Shown here piece by piece: positions 27,657-36,794 of a stretch of DNA of 64,000 nt. The notes below the pieces were generated by a model. That model was given only the letters and a program-made list of their open reading frames with translations, did no database searches and was not told where the DNA came from. Each line of letters starts with the position of its first letter. Position 1 is the stretch's first letter. The translations under genes and the position numbers were made by a program. This stretch comes from Endomicrobium sp. Its GTDB lineage: Bacteria; Elusimicrobiota; Endomicrobiia; Endomicrobiales; Endomicrobiaceae. The stretch is taken from positions 50,028-114,027 of the forward strand of contig JAISBM010000001.1 in NCBI GenBank assembly GCA_031266185.1, read 5' to 3'.

Positions 27657-27687
27657 AAACATTTAATAAAAAATATTTGTTTTTATG

Positions 27688-27693
27688 TATAAT
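27688..27693 (+). promoter_or_regulatory. -10 box of nadK; predicts a leaderless mRNA
   Basis: TATAAT followed by six bases and the ATG at 27700. No ribosome-binding sequence fits between. The -35 region is weak. Confidence 0.5.
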
Positions 27694-27699
27694 AAACAT

Positions 27700-28521
27700 A
27701 TGAAATATCATGTTGGGGTTATTTATAATAAGTCTAAATCAAATGCAAAAAAACTTGCACTTGAAATTTCATCTTGGCTTAAACAAAACGATTGTAAGGT
27801 TTTTGTGAGTGAGTCCATGTCTATAAAACCTAAAAAGTTGGATTTTGTTTTGTCTTTAGGTGGGGACGGTACTATGCTTAAAGCTATAAGAACATTTTCT
27901 CCCTTGTCTGTGCCAGTCAAAGGTATTAATCTGGGTTCTTTAGGTTTTTTGACAGACACAGATACAAATGAAGTTTATGAGCTTTTAAATAATATTTTTA
28001 AAGTTGGCATAAAAATAGAAAAGAGAGTTTTGTTAGCTGTTGAGTTTAAATATAAAAATAAAAAGATTAAAAAAATTGCAGCTAACGATTCTGTTGTTAG
28101 GTCGTTATCTGGTGGTAAACTTATTTCTGTGGATGTAGAAATAGATAAAAACTTTACGGCAGAATACAAATGCGATGGTATGATAGTTTCAACCCCTACA
28201 GGTTCTACTGCTTATTCTTTAGCGGCTTTTGGTCCAATTGTTTATCCAAACCTTCCTGTTTTTATTCTTACACCTATTTCATCTCATACGTTAACTCAAA
28301 GGTCAATGCTTTTGTCTGACAGAAACAGTATTTTTTGTACAGCAAAAAACAAGTATAGTAATGGTAAAATTATTGTTTCTATTGATGGTCAAGAAAATAT
28401 TACTGTTGATAACGCTACTAAAGTAAAGTTTTCTTTATATAAAAAACCTCTTAAACTTATAAAAAATTGTAGCAAGTCATATTTTGAGACGTTAAAGGCC
28501 AAATTGCATTGGAGCGTATAA
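27700..28521 (+). CDS. nadK: NAD kinase
   Basis: Makes NADP from NAD. LSLGGDGTMLKAI (about residue 50) is the GGDG nucleotide-binding motif, and CDGMIVSTPTGSTAYSLAA is the second diagnostic block. At 273 residues it is full length. The ATG at 27700 is preferred to one five codons earlier: TATAAT at 27688-27693 lies between the two, 6 nt before the ATG at 27700, so a transcript would begin at this codon. The recN gene starts on the next base after the stop. Confidence 0.93.
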   Translation: MKYHVGVIYNKSKSNAKKLALEISSWLKQNDCKVFVSESMSIKPKKLDFVLSLGGDGTMLKAIRTFSPLSVPVKGINLGSLGFLTDTDTNEVYELLNNIFKVGIKIEKRVLLAVEFKYKNKKIKKIAANDSVVRSLSGGKLISVDVEIDKNFTAEYKCDGMIVSTPTGSTAYSLAAFGPIVYPNLPVFILTPISSHTLTQRSMLLSDRNSIFCTAKNKYSNGKIIVSIDGQENITVDNATKVKFSLYKKPLKLIKNCSKSYFETLKAKLHWSV

Positions 28522-30189
28522 GTGCTTACACAGTTGTCAATAAAGAATTATGCTTTGATTGAAGATTTAAGTATTAATTTTTCAAAAGGTTTTACAGTTA
28601 TTACTGGCGAAACAGGTTCTGGTAAATCTATTTTAATTAAGTCTATGGAGCTTGTTACAGGAAAAAGAGCAGAGTTGTCTTCAATACGTTCAGGATGTAA
28701 TGAGTGTGTAATAACAGCTAATTTCGAATATAATAATTCTAAAATAACAGATTTTTTAAATCGATTTTCTATCCCTTTAGAAGATAATATAATTTTAATA
28801 CGTAGAACTATAGAACTTTCAGGAAAAAGTAAAGCTTTTATAAATGATGTTCAAGTAAGTTTGTCTGTATTATCTGGCCTTGGACAATTGCTAATAGATT
28901 TTCATGATCAATATGAAAGGCACTCTCTTTTAGATTTGGATTTTCAACTAGAAGTTTTGGATAGCAAAGCAGATCAAATTAAACTTTTGCTTAGTAAATG
29001 TTCTATTTTACACTCAAATGTTAAAAGACTAAAAGCAAAACTGGAAGCTATGAATATGTCTGAAATTGATAGATTAAGAAAGGTTGACTTATATTCGTTT
29101 CAGGTTAAAGAAATTCAAGAAGCTAAACTTAGAGTTGGGGAAGATGAAGAGCTTGAAGAAGAACTACCAAAATTAAAAAATGCGAGAAAAATATCTGATT
29201 TAGCTAAAGAAGTAATATCTATTTTATATTCTTGTGAAAATGCGACTTTAAGTAATATTTTAAAAGTAAAGAAAAATATAGAAACAATAAATACTTACGG
29301 AGCAAATGCTTCAGAAGCTTTGTCTTTAATAGAGCAAGCTTATTATCAGACAGAAGAGGCATATAGAGGAATAGAATTAATTTTGTCGAAAATCAAATTG
29401 GATCCAGAAATGTTAAATAGTTCTATGGAAAGATTAGAGCTTATTAAAAAACTTAAAAAAAAATATGGAAGTACAATTGAGACTATACTAGAGTACAAAA
29501 ACAAAATAGAAGAAGAACTTAATGCTTTAAACAACTATCAGGAAAATTCTTCTAAAGTTAAAGAAGACCTTTTAAATGAAACTGAGCGCTTAACAAAAAT
29601 GTGTGAAGCTATAAGTGAAAAGAGAAAAAAAGGTGCTCTAGATTTTAAAAAGTTAGTTCAAGAGAAGTTATTTGACCTTGAAATAAAAAATGCTATTTTT
29701 GATATAAAGTTCGATAAAAAAGAACCATCTGACAATGGTTTTGATATAGTAGAATTTATGTTTTGTGCAAATAAAGGAGAAAAAGTTTTACCTTTAAAAA
29801 ACACAGCTTCAGGTGGGGAACTTTCAAGGGTATTACTTGCTATAGAATTAGCATCTCAAATAAAAAGCGATCAAACGACAGTTTTTGATGAAATTGATAC
29901 AGGTACAAGTGGTAGAGTAGGAGAAAAAATAGGAGAAAAATTGTTTGAGCTTTCAACAAAGAAACAGGTTTTTGCTATAACGCATTTAGCTCAAGTTTCT
30001 GCTTTTGCTCAGACACATATAAAGATTTATAAAGAAATAGAAAAATCTAGGACATATACAAAGGCAGTAATGTTAAGTCAAGAAGAACATATTAAAGAAG
30101 TTGCAAGGATGATATCTGGCAAAAATATAACTGATTCTGCTTTAGAACATGCTAGAGATTTAATATTATCGTCTAGCCAGTCTAGATAA
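28522..30189 (+). CDS. recN: DNA repair protein RecN
   Basis: An SMC-like ATPase in double-strand-break repair. Walker A is TGETGSGKSILIKSM (about residues 33-47). A coiled-coil middle part follows (about 150-400), then the ABC signature ASGGELSRVLLAIE and Walker B TTVFDEIDTGTSG, with the H-loop AITHLAQVSAF. At 555 residues it is full length. The start is a GTG directly after the nadK stop, so nadK and recN are coupled. Confidence 0.94.
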   Translation: MLTQLSIKNYALIEDLSINFSKGFTVITGETGSGKSILIKSMELVTGKRAELSSIRSGCNECVITANFEYNNSKITDFLNRFSIPLEDNIILIRRTIELSGKSKAFINDVQVSLSVLSGLGQLLIDFHDQYERHSLLDLDFQLEVLDSKADQIKLLLSKCSILHSNVKRLKAKLEAMNMSEIDRLRKVDLYSFQVKEIQEAKLRVGEDEELEEELPKLKNARKISDLAKEVISILYSCENATLSNILKVKKNIETINTYGANASEALSLIEQAYYQTEEAYRGIELILSKIKLDPEMLNSSMERLELIKKLKKKYGSTIETILEYKNKIEEELNALNNYQENSSKVKEDLLNETERLTKMCEAISEKRKKGALDFKKLVQEKLFDLEIKNAIFDIKFDKKEPSDNGFDIVEFMFCANKGEKVLPLKNTASGGELSRVLLAIELASQIKSDQTTVFDEIDTGTSGRVGEKIGEKLFELSTKKQVFAITHLAQVSAFAQTHIKIYKEIEKSRTYTKAVMLSQEEHIKEVARMISGKNITDSALEHARDLILSSSQSR

Positions 30190-30197
30190 AGGTATTT

Positions 30198-31082
30198 ATG
30201 TTAGATTATAATAAAATTCTAAAAGATTTTATTTCTTATATAATTGTTGAGAAAGGGCTTGCTAAAAATACAGCTTTAGCATATAAAACGGACATTTTAA
30301 AGTTTGTTAGTTTTGCAAAAAAAAACAATCTGTTAATTGAAGATTTACAACATCATGACATAACAAACTTTTTGTGGGAATCAAAGTCAAGTGGTTTAAA
30401 ACCGAAGTCGGTGTATAGGCTTGTAGAGTCTTTAAGACAGTTTTATAAATTTTTAACTATTGAAGAATTGTCTAAAAATAATCCAACCATTTATTTAACT
30501 GTTCCAAAAATACCTCAAGAGTTACCGCAGATGCTTACTTTTGATGAAGTTGTTAATTTGTTGAATTCTATAGGTAATGAAAGTGAAATGAACGTTCGTA
30601 ATAAGGCAATGTTAGAGTTGTTATATGCAACGGGTTTGAGGGTTTCTGAACTTGTTAACCTTAAATTTTGTGATGTTAATTTACAAGATTGTTTTGTAAG
30701 GGTTTTAGGTAAAGGTTCTAAAGAAAGGCTTGTCCCTTTTGGACAGAAAGCTAGAAATTTTATAGATATTTATCTTTCTAAAAGGAAGCCTATTTTGAGT
30801 GTTAGTGACAATATCTTCATTTCTAGACTAGGTAAAAAAATTTCCAGAGTAGAATTTTGGCGTCAGTTAAAAAATATAGCAAAAAATATAGGTATAACTA
30901 AAAATATTACTCCGCATACATTAAGGCACTCTTTTGCAACTCACTTACTTTCAAGGGGAGCAGATATTAGGTTTGTTCAAGAGATGTTAGGCCATTCTTC
31001 AATTTCTACAACACAAATTTATACTCATTTAAATAAAGATAAAATAATAGAACAACATAAACTGTATCATCCTAGAGGATAA
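30198..31082 (+). CDS. xerD: Tyrosine recombinase XerC/XerD
   Basis: Resolves chromosome dimers at dif. It is 294 residues, with an N-terminal SAM-like DNA-binding domain (YKTDILKFVSFA) and a catalytic domain with ATGLRVSEL (Arg), HTLRHSFATHLL (His-x-x-Arg), LGHSSISTTQIYTH (His and the nucleophile Tyr). All five catalytic residues are present. I cannot separate XerC from XerD by eye. No dif-like site was identified in the window. It is 9 nt downstream of recN. Confidence 0.9.
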   Translation: MLDYNKILKDFISYIIVEKGLAKNTALAYKTDILKFVSFAKKNNLLIEDLQHHDITNFLWESKSSGLKPKSVYRLVESLRQFYKFLTIEELSKNNPTIYLTVPKIPQELPQMLTFDEVVNLLNSIGNESEMNVRNKAMLELLYATGLRVSELVNLKFCDVNLQDCFVRVLGKGSKERLVPFGQKARNFIDIYLSKRKPILSVSDNIFISRLGKKISRVEFWRQLKNIAKNIGITKNITPHTLRHSFATHLLSRGADIRFVQEMLGHSSISTTQIYTHLNKDKIIEQHKLYHPRG

Positions 31083-31170
31083 CCTTTATAATCTTGATTT
31101 GTCCTTTTAGTTTATAGTAGATAATGTTTTCATGTAATTTTGTAGCAAACTATGAAATTGTTTTAAAAAA

Positions 31171-31269
31171 GTGAAAACTAGTGGACTTGAGGCTATAGTT
31201 ATTCAACATGAAATAGATCATTTAGACGGAAAAGTTTTTAGTAGTATCGTTAAAAACGGATGTGTTTAG
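31171..31269 (+). pseudogene. def: Peptide deformylase C-terminal remnant
   Basis: A 32-codon frame contains GLEAIVIQHEIDHLDGKVF and ends in a stop. HEIDHLDG is the zinc-binding third motif of peptide deformylase (two His ligands and the catalytic Glu). The first two motifs (GxGLAAxQ and EGCLS) are missing and the 90 bases upstream to xerD carry no matching frame. Only the tail of the gene survives here; a functional copy must be elsewhere if formyl-methionine removal is kept. Confidence 0.85.
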
Positions 31270-31283
31270 AAAACAAAATTAAG

Positions 31284-31356
31284 GCGCCTATAGCTTAATT
31301 GGATAGAGCATTGGCCTCCGGAGCCAATTATTCCGGTTCAAGTCCGGATAGGCGCG
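31284..31356 (+). tRNA. tRNA-Arg (anticodon CCG)
   Basis: A 73-nt cloverleaf. Acceptor GCGCCTA pairs with TAGGCGC; the anticodon stem is TTGGC/GCCAA with loop CTCCGGA (anticodon CCG); the T arm is TCCGG-TTCAAGT-CCGGA. CCA is not encoded. A run of seven T follows and may end the transcript. Confidence 0.95.
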
Positions 31357-31373
31357 TTTTTTTAATAAGAGAA

Positions 31374-32258
31374 ATGATGGTTAATTTTAAAGTAAATATA
31401 GATAAACTTTATTCTATGATGGACAAATGTAATATATGTCCAAAAAAATGTGGTGTAAATAGAAATAGGGGCCAACAAGGGCTTTGTAAAACTGCAGACA
31501 AAATATTTGTTGCAAGCATAAGTGTGCATACTGGTGAAGAGCCTCCTATAAGTGCAAAGTTCGGTTCGGGAACAATATTTTTTTCAAATTGTACTCTAAA
31601 CTGTGTTTTCTGCCAGAACTATCCTATCAGCCAACTTGGAAATGGTAAAGAAATAAGCTTGGAGAGTTTGGTAGACAGCATGTTAGATCTTCAAAAACGT
31701 GGTGTACACAATATAAATTTTGTTACGCCAACGCACTATAGTGCACAAATAGCAAAGGCTGTACATACTGCTAAAGAAAAAGGGTTTAATTTGCCTGTTG
31801 TTTACAATTGTAGTGGTTACGAAAATGTTGAAACATTAAGACTTTTAGAAGGCATAGTTGATATATACTTGCCAGATATAAAATATGCAGATAATGAAAT
31901 TGCCTTAAAATATTCTAAAGTTAACAACTATGTTCAAGTAAATCAGTTAGCCTTAAAAGAAATGAAAAGACAAGTTGGCGATTTGGAAGTTGATGAAAAT
32001 ACAATAGCAAAAAAAGGTATTATTGTAAGGCACTTAGTTTTACCTGGCAATATAAACGACACTAAAAATGTTTTAAAATTTATAGCTAAAGAGTTATCTA
32101 CAAACACATACGTCAGCTTGATGTCACAATATCATAGTGCGTATAGATCAAACGATTTTAAAGAACTATCACATTCATTAACTCTGCAAGAGTATCAAGA
32201 AGCAGTTAACTATCTTGAAGAATTAAAATTAAAAAATGGGTGGATTCAAGACTTATAG
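31374..32258 (+). CDS. Radical SAM protein, PflX-like (COG1313)
   Basis: A 294-residue protein related to pyruvate formate-lyase activating enzymes. It has an N-terminal four-cysteine region (CNICPKKCGVNR and GLCK) and then the radical SAM motif CTLNCVFCQNY (CxxxCxxC). The later VYNCSGYENVETL and DIYLPDIKYAD are typical of the PflX/COG1313 family. Its substrate is unknown, and no glycyl radical enzyme is in the window. The start is at 31374 or 31377, after AAGAGA; the open frame running up into the tRNA is not coding. Confidence 0.82.
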   Translation: MMVNFKVNIDKLYSMMDKCNICPKKCGVNRNRGQQGLCKTADKIFVASISVHTGEEPPISAKFGSGTIFFSNCTLNCVFCQNYPISQLGNGKEISLESLVDSMLDLQKRGVHNINFVTPTHYSAQIAKAVHTAKEKGFNLPVVYNCSGYENVETLRLLEGIVDIYLPDIKYADNEIALKYSKVNNYVQVNQLALKEMKRQVGDLEVDENTIAKKGIIVRHLVLPGNINDTKNVLKFIAKELSTNTYVSLMSQYHSAYRSNDFKELSHSLTLQEYQEAVNYLEELKLKNGWIQDL

Positions 32259-32316
32259 GCTTAATTTTACGTATATATATTAGGTTTATAGGTTGTTTAT
32301 CAGAGGAGTGAAAATT

Positions 32317-33537
32317 GTGAAATATGAAAATGGACTTACTTATATTTTGTTACCTGACATAAATAGTCTTTGTGCATCGATTATTGTTTTTGTTCGAGTG
32401 GGTTCTATAGATGAAAACTCTTCACAAGCAGGCTTTTCTCATTTTTTGGAACATTTAATGTTTAAAGGTAGTAAAAATTACCCGGGTGATTTAATGTCTA
32501 GAAATGTTGAGAATATGGGTGGAGAAATAAATGCTGCCACATTAAGAGAATTTACAATGTACTACATAAACATACAAAAAGATGGTGTTAAAGAAAGCAT
32601 AAAAATGCTTGCTGATGCTATAACAAATCCACTTTTTCCTCAAAATGAAATTGATATGGAAAGAAAAGTTGTTATAGAAGAAATTCAACGACATTTAGAT
32701 AACCCAGTATCTGTCCTTTATGAAAAGTTTTATGGAACTCTTTATACTCAAAGTGTATTAAAAAATAGCATAATAGGAACAGCTGATGTTATCGCAAACA
32801 TTTCTCATAAAGAAATACAGGACTATTATAAAACGCATTATGTACCTGCAAAAATGTTTGTTGTTGTTGCAGGGAACTTTGATGAAATAAAGGTAAAAAA
32901 TCTTATAAGTAAAACATTTGGCAATTTGTCTAAACAAAACATGCCAAAAGATCCTATCTGTCTAGAAAATGTGCATGTTGGTAAAAATGTAGTTGAGTAT
33001 GGCAAGGTAGAAATTGGATACATGCTTAGCGGGTTTTTGGTAGATGATATAAAGGAAGACAATATTTATATTGCTGATTTAGCTGCAAGTGTTCTAGGCG
33101 GAGGAAAAACATCTAGACTATATAAATCTCTTTATGAAGATAAACGTATTGTATATGCTATAGATTGCTCATTTTCTGCACATAAGGGAACGAGCAACAT
33201 GTGTATTATGTCTGTTTTTGATGCTAAAAAAGATGATTCTATAAGTGCAGAAATTCAAAGACAAATAGAAGACATTGTTATTAATGGTATTACATGTGAA
33301 GAATTAAATAGAGCTAAACTTTCAAGAAAAACTTCTTGGAGTTTCTCTTTAGAGACATCTTTTGATATTGCTGAAACGTACGGTTACTGGCATTTAATGG
33401 ATAAAAAAGAGCTTATAGACGAATATATAACAAAAATAGAGTCTATAACAATTGACGATATTAAAAGTTTTTTTAAAAAGTTTTATTCTAAAGAAACATT
33501 CTCTAATGTAATGTTACTACCCAAAGAAAATTTGTAA
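32317..33537 (+). CDS. M16 family zinc peptidase, catalytic partner
   Basis: A 406-residue pitrilysin/processing-peptidase-like protein. The inverted zinc motif is HFLEH (residues 42-46), and the distal glutamate lies in VVIEEIQRH about 75 residues later. The GTG at 32317 has AGAGGAG about 9 nt upstream. The next gene is a second M16 protein without the zinc motif; such active/inactive pairs form heterodimers in bacteria. The cell location is uncertain; no signal peptide is visible. Confidence 0.9.
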   Translation: MKYENGLTYILLPDINSLCASIIVFVRVGSIDENSSQAGFSHFLEHLMFKGSKNYPGDLMSRNVENMGGEINAATLREFTMYYINIQKDGVKESIKMLADAITNPLFPQNEIDMERKVVIEEIQRHLDNPVSVLYEKFYGTLYTQSVLKNSIIGTADVIANISHKEIQDYYKTHYVPAKMFVVVAGNFDEIKVKNLISKTFGNLSKQNMPKDPICLENVHVGKNVVEYGKVEIGYMLSGFLVDDIKEDNIYIADLAASVLGGGKTSRLYKSLYEDKRIVYAIDCSFSAHKGTSNMCIMSVFDAKKDDSISAEIQRQIEDIVINGITCEELNRAKLSRKTSWSFSLETSFDIAETYGYWHLMDKKELIDEYITKIESITIDDIKSFFKKFYSKETFSNVMLLPKENL

Positions 33538-33578
33538 TGTGTGAGTTCAAACTTTTGTGGTTTGTGGTTGGAGGTTAA

Positions 33579-34799
33579 ATGGAAAGTTTTGCCCTAAAAA
33601 ATAATATTAAAGTTGTTTTTAATAAAACAGAGGGAGTTAAAGTTGTTGCTATAAGAATTTTAACGCCAGTTTCTGTTATAGCTGAAAGTTTGCACAATGC
33701 TGGCATATCATATCTTACTTCAAAACTCATGACGCACTCTACTAAAAAATATTCTTCAGAGCAGCTTGCAAAAGTTGTAGAGGATATTGGTTGTGAACTT
33801 GTTGGAGATGCAGATTATGATACAGCAGAAATAAGCATGTCTTTTCTTAGCCAATATTTTGATAAGGCTACAGAAATTCTTTCAGATGTTATTTTAAATC
33901 CTGAGTTTGATGAAAAAGAATTATCTTTTGAAAAACAAAATGTAATAGCGTCTCTTGATTCTAGAAAAGATAGTATAGGTAGAACTGCTTTAGACAATTT
34001 TATAAAAGTATTTTATGAGGATGCTTCTTATTCTAACCCTATTTTAGGCTCTAAAGAAACCATTTTAAAAATTACTAGGAATGATTTATTGCAATGGCAT
34101 AAATATTCTTATAATGTTTCAAACATTTTAATTTCAGTGGCTGGGAATATAGATAAGGATCTTGTAGAAGAATCTTTAGAAAAGCATCTTTCTTTAATTC
34201 TTTCTGGCAGAAAGTTTAAAAAACCTGTATTTAGTTTAAGACATTTAGAAAATATAAAAAAAGAAATAAAAGGTAAATTTAACCAAGCATATATTCATAT
34301 TGGATTTCCTGCTCCTATTTTAAATGACAGAAATTGTATTGCAGTTGGAGTTATAAGTGCAGTTCTTGGCTCAAAAATGACAAGCAGACTGTTTGTTGAG
34401 TTAAGAGAAAAGCTGGGTCTTGCTTATGAAGTAAATACTATGTATCCACTAAGAGTAGAGAAAAGTTTTTTTTCAATTTATATGGGTCTTGATAAGAAAA
34501 ATATAGAACTAACTTTAAAAAAAATTGAAGAGATTTTAAAAAATTTTTGTACAATGAAAATTTCTAAGCAAGAGCTAGAGAGCACAAAAAGATATATTAA
34601 AGGTATACATTCTATGGGCAGGCAAACAGTAAGTAAACAAACTTTTTATAATGGCTGGCTTGAAATTGTTGGGCGAGGGTTTAAGTATGAAGAACAATAT
34701 CTAAGAGACTTGGATATGGTGACTTCGGAAGATTTAATTGATGTGGCAAATAAAATGTTTTCTCAAAACTCTGTAATCATTATTGTAAACCCAGAATAA
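33579..34799 (+). CDS. M16 family peptidase-like, non-catalytic partner
   Basis: A 406-residue M16 fold in which the HxxEH zinc motif is replaced: the matching segment reads AGISYLTSKLMTHSTKKYS. The C-terminal half keeps the substrate-binding part (SRLFVELREKLGLAYEV, with the Arg-Tyr pair usual in these proteins). It is predicted to be the non-catalytic half of a heterodimer with the preceding protein, 41 nt upstream. Confidence 0.88.
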   Translation: MESFALKNNIKVVFNKTEGVKVVAIRILTPVSVIAESLHNAGISYLTSKLMTHSTKKYSSEQLAKVVEDIGCELVGDADYDTAEISMSFLSQYFDKATEILSDVILNPEFDEKELSFEKQNVIASLDSRKDSIGRTALDNFIKVFYEDASYSNPILGSKETILKITRNDLLQWHKYSYNVSNILISVAGNIDKDLVEESLEKHLSLILSGRKFKKPVFSLRHLENIKKEIKGKFNQAYIHIGFPAPILNDRNCIAVGVISAVLGSKMTSRLFVELREKLGLAYEVNTMYPLRVEKSFFSIYMGLDKKNIELTLKKIEEILKNFCTMKISKQELESTKRYIKGIHSMGRQTVSKQTFYNGWLEIVGRGFKYEEQYLRDLDMVTSEDLIDVANKMFSQNSVIIIVNPE

Positions 34800-34819
34800 A
34801 AAGATATGGTGGTTTTAAA

Positions 34820-36265
34820 TTGAACAAACTTATTGAAAAAATTAACAATTTATCACAAGGATACGACGTTTATGCAGTAGGCGGCTTTGTTAGAGATTTA
34901 TATCTAAACCGCAAAAATGAGGACATAGATTTAGTTGTAAATAAAGAACCTTTAAAGTATGCTAAAAAACTGGCAAAATCTTTCAAAGCAAAACTTATAA
35001 CTTTAGATAAGGTGTCTGAAGCTTATAGAATAATTCTAAAAGATAATAAAATTAAGAATATAGATATATCACATTTTTGCACAAAGACAATAGAAGAAGA
35101 TCTGCAAAGCAGGGATTTCACGGTTAATGCAATAGCTTTTAATTTAAAAGATTTCAAGAATTTTAAACAGCATGTGATTTTATCAAAAAAGACCGCTTTA
35201 AAAGATTTAAAAGCAAAAATATTGAGTCCAGTTTCTTCTAAATCTTTTAAAACGGATGCTTTAAGGATGTTAAGAGGATTTCGTTTTATGGCAGAACATA
35301 GCTTTAAAATTTCAGAATCCTCTTTAAAACAAATAAAAAGCAATGCAAAACTTATAGGTGATGTGTCTAAAGAAAGAGTAAAAAACGAATTTTCAAGAAT
35401 TCTTGCAACAAACAATGCGGCAAAGGTGTTAAAGATGATGGATAAAGTTGGCCTTTTAGATGCGGTTTTTCCTGAAATTGTTAAAATGAAAAAAGCCAGT
35501 AAAAAGTATTATTATCATAAGGGTGGACTATTTGAGCATTCTTTTAAAACTTTTGAATCTTCAGAGAATATTTTAAGTGATTTGAAAAAATATTTTCCTC
35601 AAAATTATATTGATTTACAAAAACATTTTAAAGACAACTTTTCTTTTTCAGAAAATGTTACAAGAGAAGGTTTAATAAAGTTTGTAGCTTTGTTTCACGA
35701 TAATGCAAAGCCAGAAACAGCGTTTTTTGAAAATGGTAAAATGCATTTTTTTGGTCATGAAGAGAAAGGTGCCCAAAAAACAAAAGAAATAATGTCTGCT
35801 TTAAAATTTAGTAAAAAGGACATTGAATTTTCAGTATTTTTAGTTAAGCATCATATGAGATTGTCAACTTTAACAAGAGACAATGTAGTAACTAAAAAAG
35901 CTTCCTTAAAGCTTTTTAGAGATATAGGTGATTTTACTTCAGATTTGTTGGTTGTTTCTATGTCAGATTGGCATTCATACAAAAACTTAAAAGTTTTTTC
36001 AAAGAACAAATTAAATCTTCAAGAACAATCTTTAAGAGAACTTGTAAGATACTATTACGAGTTAAAAAATGCTAAGCCTTTAGAGAAGATTATTGACGGC
36101 AACGTAATAATGAAAAAGTTTTCTTTAAACCCAGGCCCCATAATTGGTGAACTTTTAAAAAACGTATTGATAGCTCAAGAAGAAGGAAAAGTGTCAAATG
36201 TAAAAGAAGCTTTAGAATTTGTTTCTTTAAAATTGACACAGATTAAAAAAAAGGGTAAAATCTGA
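34820..36265 (+). CDS. CCA-adding enzyme / poly(A) polymerase family nucleotidyltransferase with HD domain
   Basis: A 481-residue class II tRNA nucleotidyltransferase-type enzyme. The catalytic head has YAVGGFVRDLYL and EDIDLVV (the two metal-binding Asp); DFTVNAIAFNL and RMLRGFRFMAEH follow. An HD-type region (LFHDNAKPE, VKHHMRL) occupies about residues 280-350. Both tRNAs in this window lack encoded CCA, so a CCA-adding activity is required. The start is a TTG with GGTGG upstream. Confidence 0.88.
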   Translation: MNKLIEKINNLSQGYDVYAVGGFVRDLYLNRKNEDIDLVVNKEPLKYAKKLAKSFKAKLITLDKVSEAYRIILKDNKIKNIDISHFCTKTIEEDLQSRDFTVNAIAFNLKDFKNFKQHVILSKKTALKDLKAKILSPVSSKSFKTDALRMLRGFRFMAEHSFKISESSLKQIKSNAKLIGDVSKERVKNEFSRILATNNAAKVLKMMDKVGLLDAVFPEIVKMKKASKKYYYHKGGLFEHSFKTFESSENILSDLKKYFPQNYIDLQKHFKDNFSFSENVTREGLIKFVALFHDNAKPETAFFENGKMHFFGHEEKGAQKTKEIMSALKFSKKDIEFSVFLVKHHMRLSTLTRDNVVTKKASLKLFRDIGDFTSDLLVVSMSDWHSYKNLKVFSKNKLNLQEQSLRELVRYYYELKNAKPLEKIIDGNVIMKKFSLNPGPIIGELLKNVLIAQEEGKVSNVKEALEFVSLKLTQIKKKGKI

Positions 36266-36289
36266 CGGTGTTAAATCAAAATATTTATT

Positions 36290-36360
36290 GCGGGCGTAGT
36301 CTAGTGGTAAAACCCAAGCTTCCCAAGCTTGTGATGTGGGTTCGATTCCCATCGCCCGCT
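36290..36360 (+). tRNA. tRNA-Gly (anticodon CCC)
   Basis: A 71-nt cloverleaf: acceptor GCGGGCG pairs with CGCCCGC; anticodon stem CAAGC/GCTTG with loop TTCCCAA (anticodon CCC); T arm GTGGG-TTCGATT-CCCAT. CCA is not encoded. At least eight T follow, which may terminate the transcript. Confidence 0.95.
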
Positions 36361-36394
36361 TTTTTTTAAACAATACTATTGAAGAGGTGTTATC

Positions 36395-36544
36395 ATGGCA
36401 GAGGCAAGATGTATGAAATGCAAAAAACAAGTAGAAGTTAAAGATCCTCAAGATGTAGTAATGAAAAATGGCATGAAAGCCATTTCTGGAGTATGTCCAC
36501 ATTGCTCAACAAAAGTCTTTAAGATTGTTGGCAAAAATAAATAG
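36395..36544 (+). CDS. Small zinc-ribbon protein (DUF5679-like)
   Basis: A 49-residue protein with two cysteine pairs, CMKC (residues 6-9) and CPHC (34-37), separated by a short hydrophilic loop containing KDPQDVVMKNG, and ending TKVFKIVGKNK. This is the layout of the DUF5679 zinc ribbons found as free-standing small proteins. Function unknown. GAAGAGG lies about 12 nt before the ATG. It begins 34 nt after tRNA-Gly. Confidence 0.75.
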   Translation: MAEARCMKCKKQVEVKDPQDVVMKNGMKAISGVCPHCSTKVFKIVGKNK

Positions 36545-36610
36545 TTTCTCTATAACATTAACATTGTTTTAGATTTAGTACAATTATTGTATTTTTAACA
36601 GTACAAGTTG

Positions 36611-36639
36611 TTGCTTCTTTGTTATTGAAATACTATAAT
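36611..36639 (+). promoter_or_regulatory. Promoter of rplM-rpsI
   Basis: TTGCTT (36611-36616), 17 nt, TATAAT (36634-36639). A start near 36646 gives a leader of about 149 nt before the rplM ATG, long enough for regulatory structure. Confidence 0.6.
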
Positions 36640-36660
36640 TATCATCATGTATGTAATTGG

Positions 36661-36690
36661 TAATTTAGTTGCCCCACTAAAGCTAAATTA
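36661..36690 (+). promoter_or_regulatory. Possible rplM leader switch: two exclusive hairpins
   Basis: TAATTTAG (36661-36668) pairs perfectly with CTAAATTA (36683-36690). Inside it, TTTAGT (36664-36669) can instead pair with ACTAAA (36676-36681) around the loop TGCCCC. The two stems share bases and cannot coexist. L13 operons in other bacteria are feedback-regulated through their leaders. Confidence 0.35.
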
Positions 36691-36794
36691 TATATAAGTA
36701 GCTAGAGTATAGTAAAATATGTTTATACTTTTGCTATTGTTGTGTTATTTTGTTGTAATTGAAAAACAACTTTTATAGGACAAGGTTTTTAAAG

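Noticed and set aside
30198..31283. xerD next to tRNA-Arg as an integrative island
   Set aside because: The recombinase looks like the housekeeping Xer type linked to recN, and no direct repeat of the tRNA 3' end was seen downstream.
31299..31373. N-terminal extension of the PflX-like protein into tRNA-Arg
   Set aside because: The extra residues are translated tRNA sequence. The start at 31374 has a purine-rich site and begins where the family begins.
36227..36502. Minus-strand frame containing MGIEPTSQAWEAWVLP
   Set aside because: This is the well-known artefact of translating tRNA-Gly in antisense; it also covers the small zinc-ribbon gene.
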